Positions 51,400 through 52,848 of a stretch of DNA of 52,848 nucleotides are shown piece after piece. Each line of letters opens with the position of its first letter. Within the stretch, counting starts at the first letter, position 1. Position numbers and translations under genes: made by a program. Location: assembly GCA_965657215.1 (NCBI GenBank), contig CBFHNR010000017.1, positions 1-52,848 on the forward strand, written 5' to 3'. Origin of the DNA: JAHEJA01 sp965657215. Its GTDB lineage: Bacteria > Pseudomonadota > Alphaproteobacteria > Rhodobacterales > Rhodobacteraceae. Under the pieces are notes generated by a model. It saw only the letters and a list, made by a program, of their open reading frames with translations, was not told where the DNA came from and did not search any database.

Positions 51400-52848
51400 T
51401 TACCACCATTTTGACGGTTTGGCTGTAAATCCACAAGCCTGCTCGAGTGCGTAAGCGGTATTCAGCAAGTCACCCTCTTCGAACGGACGCCCAATAAGCT
51501 GAAGTCCTAGAGGCAGCCCTGAGGCATCTACACCCGCAGGGATCGAAATCCCAGGCAAGCCTGCCAAGTTGACCGTAACCGTAAAGACATCATTCAAATA
51601 CATTTGAACGGGATCTGCATCCGCCATCTCGCCTAAACCAAAGGCCGCAGAAGGTGTTGCAGGTGTCAAAATCGCATCAACGCCAGCTGCGAACACATCA
51701 TCAAAATCCTTTTTGATGAGCGCACGCACACGACGGGCACGGTTGTAGTAGGCATCATAAAACCCCGCAGACAACACATATGTCCCGATCATAATACGGC
51801 GCTGAACCTCTGGTCCGAACCCTTCGGCGCGGGTTTTTTCATACATCTCGGTGATGCCGTCGCCCGCTGCAAGGTTGGCACGGCGCCCAAAGCGCACGCC
51901 GTCATAGCGCGCCAGATTTGATGAGGCTTCTGCAGGCGCAATCACATAATACGCAGGAAGCGCGTATTTCGTATGGGGTAAAGAAATATCAACGATTTCA
52001 GCGCCCGCATCGCGTAGCATCGCTGTGCCTTCTTCCCAGAGCTTTTCGATTTCCACGGGCATGGCGTCCATGCGATATTCCTTGGGAATACCAATTTTCT
52101 TGCCACGAATGTCACCTGTGAGCATTGCTTCAAAATTGGGAACTGGAATATAAACGCTTGTGCTGTCTTTGGGATCATACGAACACATCGCTTCTAACAT
52201 GATCGACGCATCGCGCACCGTTTTGGTCATTGGACCCGCTTGATCAAGCGATGAGGCAAAGGCCACAACACCCCAGCGCGAACAACGGCCATAGGTCGGC
52301 TTAATCCCAACAATGCCAGTAAAGGCCGCAGGTTGACGAATGGACCCCCCAGTATCCGTCCCCGTCGCCGCCAAACACAAATCGGCGGCCACAGCAGAGG
52401 CCGATCCACCAGACGACCCGCCCGGTGTCAATTCACGTTCATCAACCTTCCATGGGTTCACGGCATTGCCGTAAACAGAGGTTTCATTGGACGATCCCAT
52501 TGCGAATTCGTCCATGTTCAATTTGCCTAACATAATCGCACCAGAATCGCGCAGGTTTTGGCTCACAGTGCTTTCATATTCGGGTTTGAACCCGTCCAAA
52601 ATGCGGCTGGCCGCTTGGCTCGCGACACCTTTGGTACAAAACAGGTCTTTGATCCCGAGGGGAATGCCGCACATGTCTGGGGCGTCGCCACTGGCAAGGC
52701 GCGCATCCGCTTCTTTGGCTTGCGCGATGGCTAAATCAGGCGTCTTGTGAACATAAGCGCCCAGCGCGTCTGCGCCATCAATGGCGTCAAGGCAGCTTTG
52801 CGTTAGCTCAACCGCACTCACATCTTTAGAACGAAGCTTGTCGCGGGC
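51400..52848 (-). CDS. gatA: Asp/Glu-tRNA amidotransferase subunit A (5' end cut by window edge)
   Basis: GatA supplies ammonia for making Gln-tRNA(Gln) and Asn-tRNA(Asn). The amidase Ser-cisSer-Lys triad is visible as GIKDLF (lysine), GGSSGGSASA (cis-serine) and TDTGGSIRQP (catalytic serine). The frame stays open to the last base of the window, reading ARDKLRSKDVSAVEL, which is part of the conserved GatA N-terminus. The true start therefore lies a short way outside. A GTG inside (52821) is not the start. gatC should lie just beyond the edge. The lipoprotein gene follows 25 bases after the stop. Confidence 0.95.
   Translation of the reverse strand, partial: ARDKLRSKDVSAVELTQSCLDAIDGADALGAYVHKTPDLAIAQAKEADARLASGDAPDMCGIPLGIKDLFCTKGVASQAASRILDGFKPEYESTVSQNLRDSGAIMLGKLNMDEFAMGSSNETSVYGNAVNPWKVDERELTPGGSSGGSASAVAADLCLAATGTDTGGSIRQPAAFTGIVGIKPTYGRCSRWGVVAFASSLDQAGPMTKTVRDASIMLEAMCSYDPKDSTSVYIPVPNFEAMLTGDIRGKKIGIPKEYRMDAMPVEIEKLWEEGTAMLRDAGAEIVDISLPHTKYALPAYYVIAPAEASSNLARYDGVRFGRRANLAAGDGITEMYEKTRAEGFGPEVQRRIMIGTYVLSAGFYDAYYNRARRVRALIKKDFDDVFAAGVDAILTPATPSAAFGLGEMADADPVQMYLNDVFTVTVNLAGLPGISIPAGVDASGLPLGLQLIGRPFEEGDLLNTAYALEQACGFTAKPSKWW

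Overview
The window comes from an alphaproteobacterium, most likely a marine Rhodobacteraceae (Roseobacter-group) chromosome of moderate GC. This rests on several things seen in the sequence: a ScfR/PccR-type regulator beside a pccB...pccA-scpA operon, the short alphaproteobacterial type of prolyl-tRNA synthetase, the PerM-HdaA pair, a typical XRE regulator of about 120 residues, an alphaproteobacterial type A RNase P RNA, and several copies of an intergenic element ending in an AAAATACTC-like block that I associate with Rhodobacteraceae. The species cannot be named from this sequence.

Layout. 1-7.7 kb: tRNA-Ser(GCT), an AraC regulator divergent from an SDR oxidoreductase, ychF, trpA, an FMN lactate dehydrogenase, an MFS permease, rplY. 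7.7-14.3 kb: pth, DUF2237 and DUF2937 proteins, proS, a PerM/AI-2E exporter overlapping hdaA, then ppx. 14.4-19.8 kb: a membrane-anchored RTX protein; a minus-strand string VOC, GNAT, DjlA/TerB-like J-protein, endonuclease/phosphatase; nhaA. 19.9-29.6 kb: the propionate block. On the minus strand pccB, a methyltransferase-like gene, a small unknown gene, pccA and scpA convert propionyl-CoA to succinyl-CoA. Divergent from pccB are a Bcr/CflA-type MFS gene and pccR, and the gap holds a cluster of TTTGCAAA-like half-sites. 30.0-35.0 kb: a minus-strand string of winged-helix regulator, LysE exporter, EamA exporter, BCCT-like transporter and betA. 35.4-40.9 kb: yebC, SLC13 permease, TIGR00282 phosphoesterase, formyl-THF cyclo-ligase, mgtE. 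40.9-45.5 kb: guanine deaminase, a SAP/DUF6434 protein, 8-oxoguanine-deaminase-like hydrolase, hisN-type phosphatase, XRE regulator. 45.7-52.8 kb: quinone reductase, Bax-inhibitor-1 protein, serralysin-like metalloprotease, rpmG, rnpB, amidase, Excalibur lipoprotein, and gatA cut by the window edge.

Most of the window is ordinary chromosomal core. I see no insertion sequence, prophage, CRISPR array or integrase. The parts most worth a second look are the pccB/MFS/pccR control region, the extra genes inside the pcc operon, a GNAT gene whose family N-terminus reads on upstream of any start codon, the missing ppk between hdaA and ppx, two RTX proteins without a local secretion system, and several palindromes in front of regulators.
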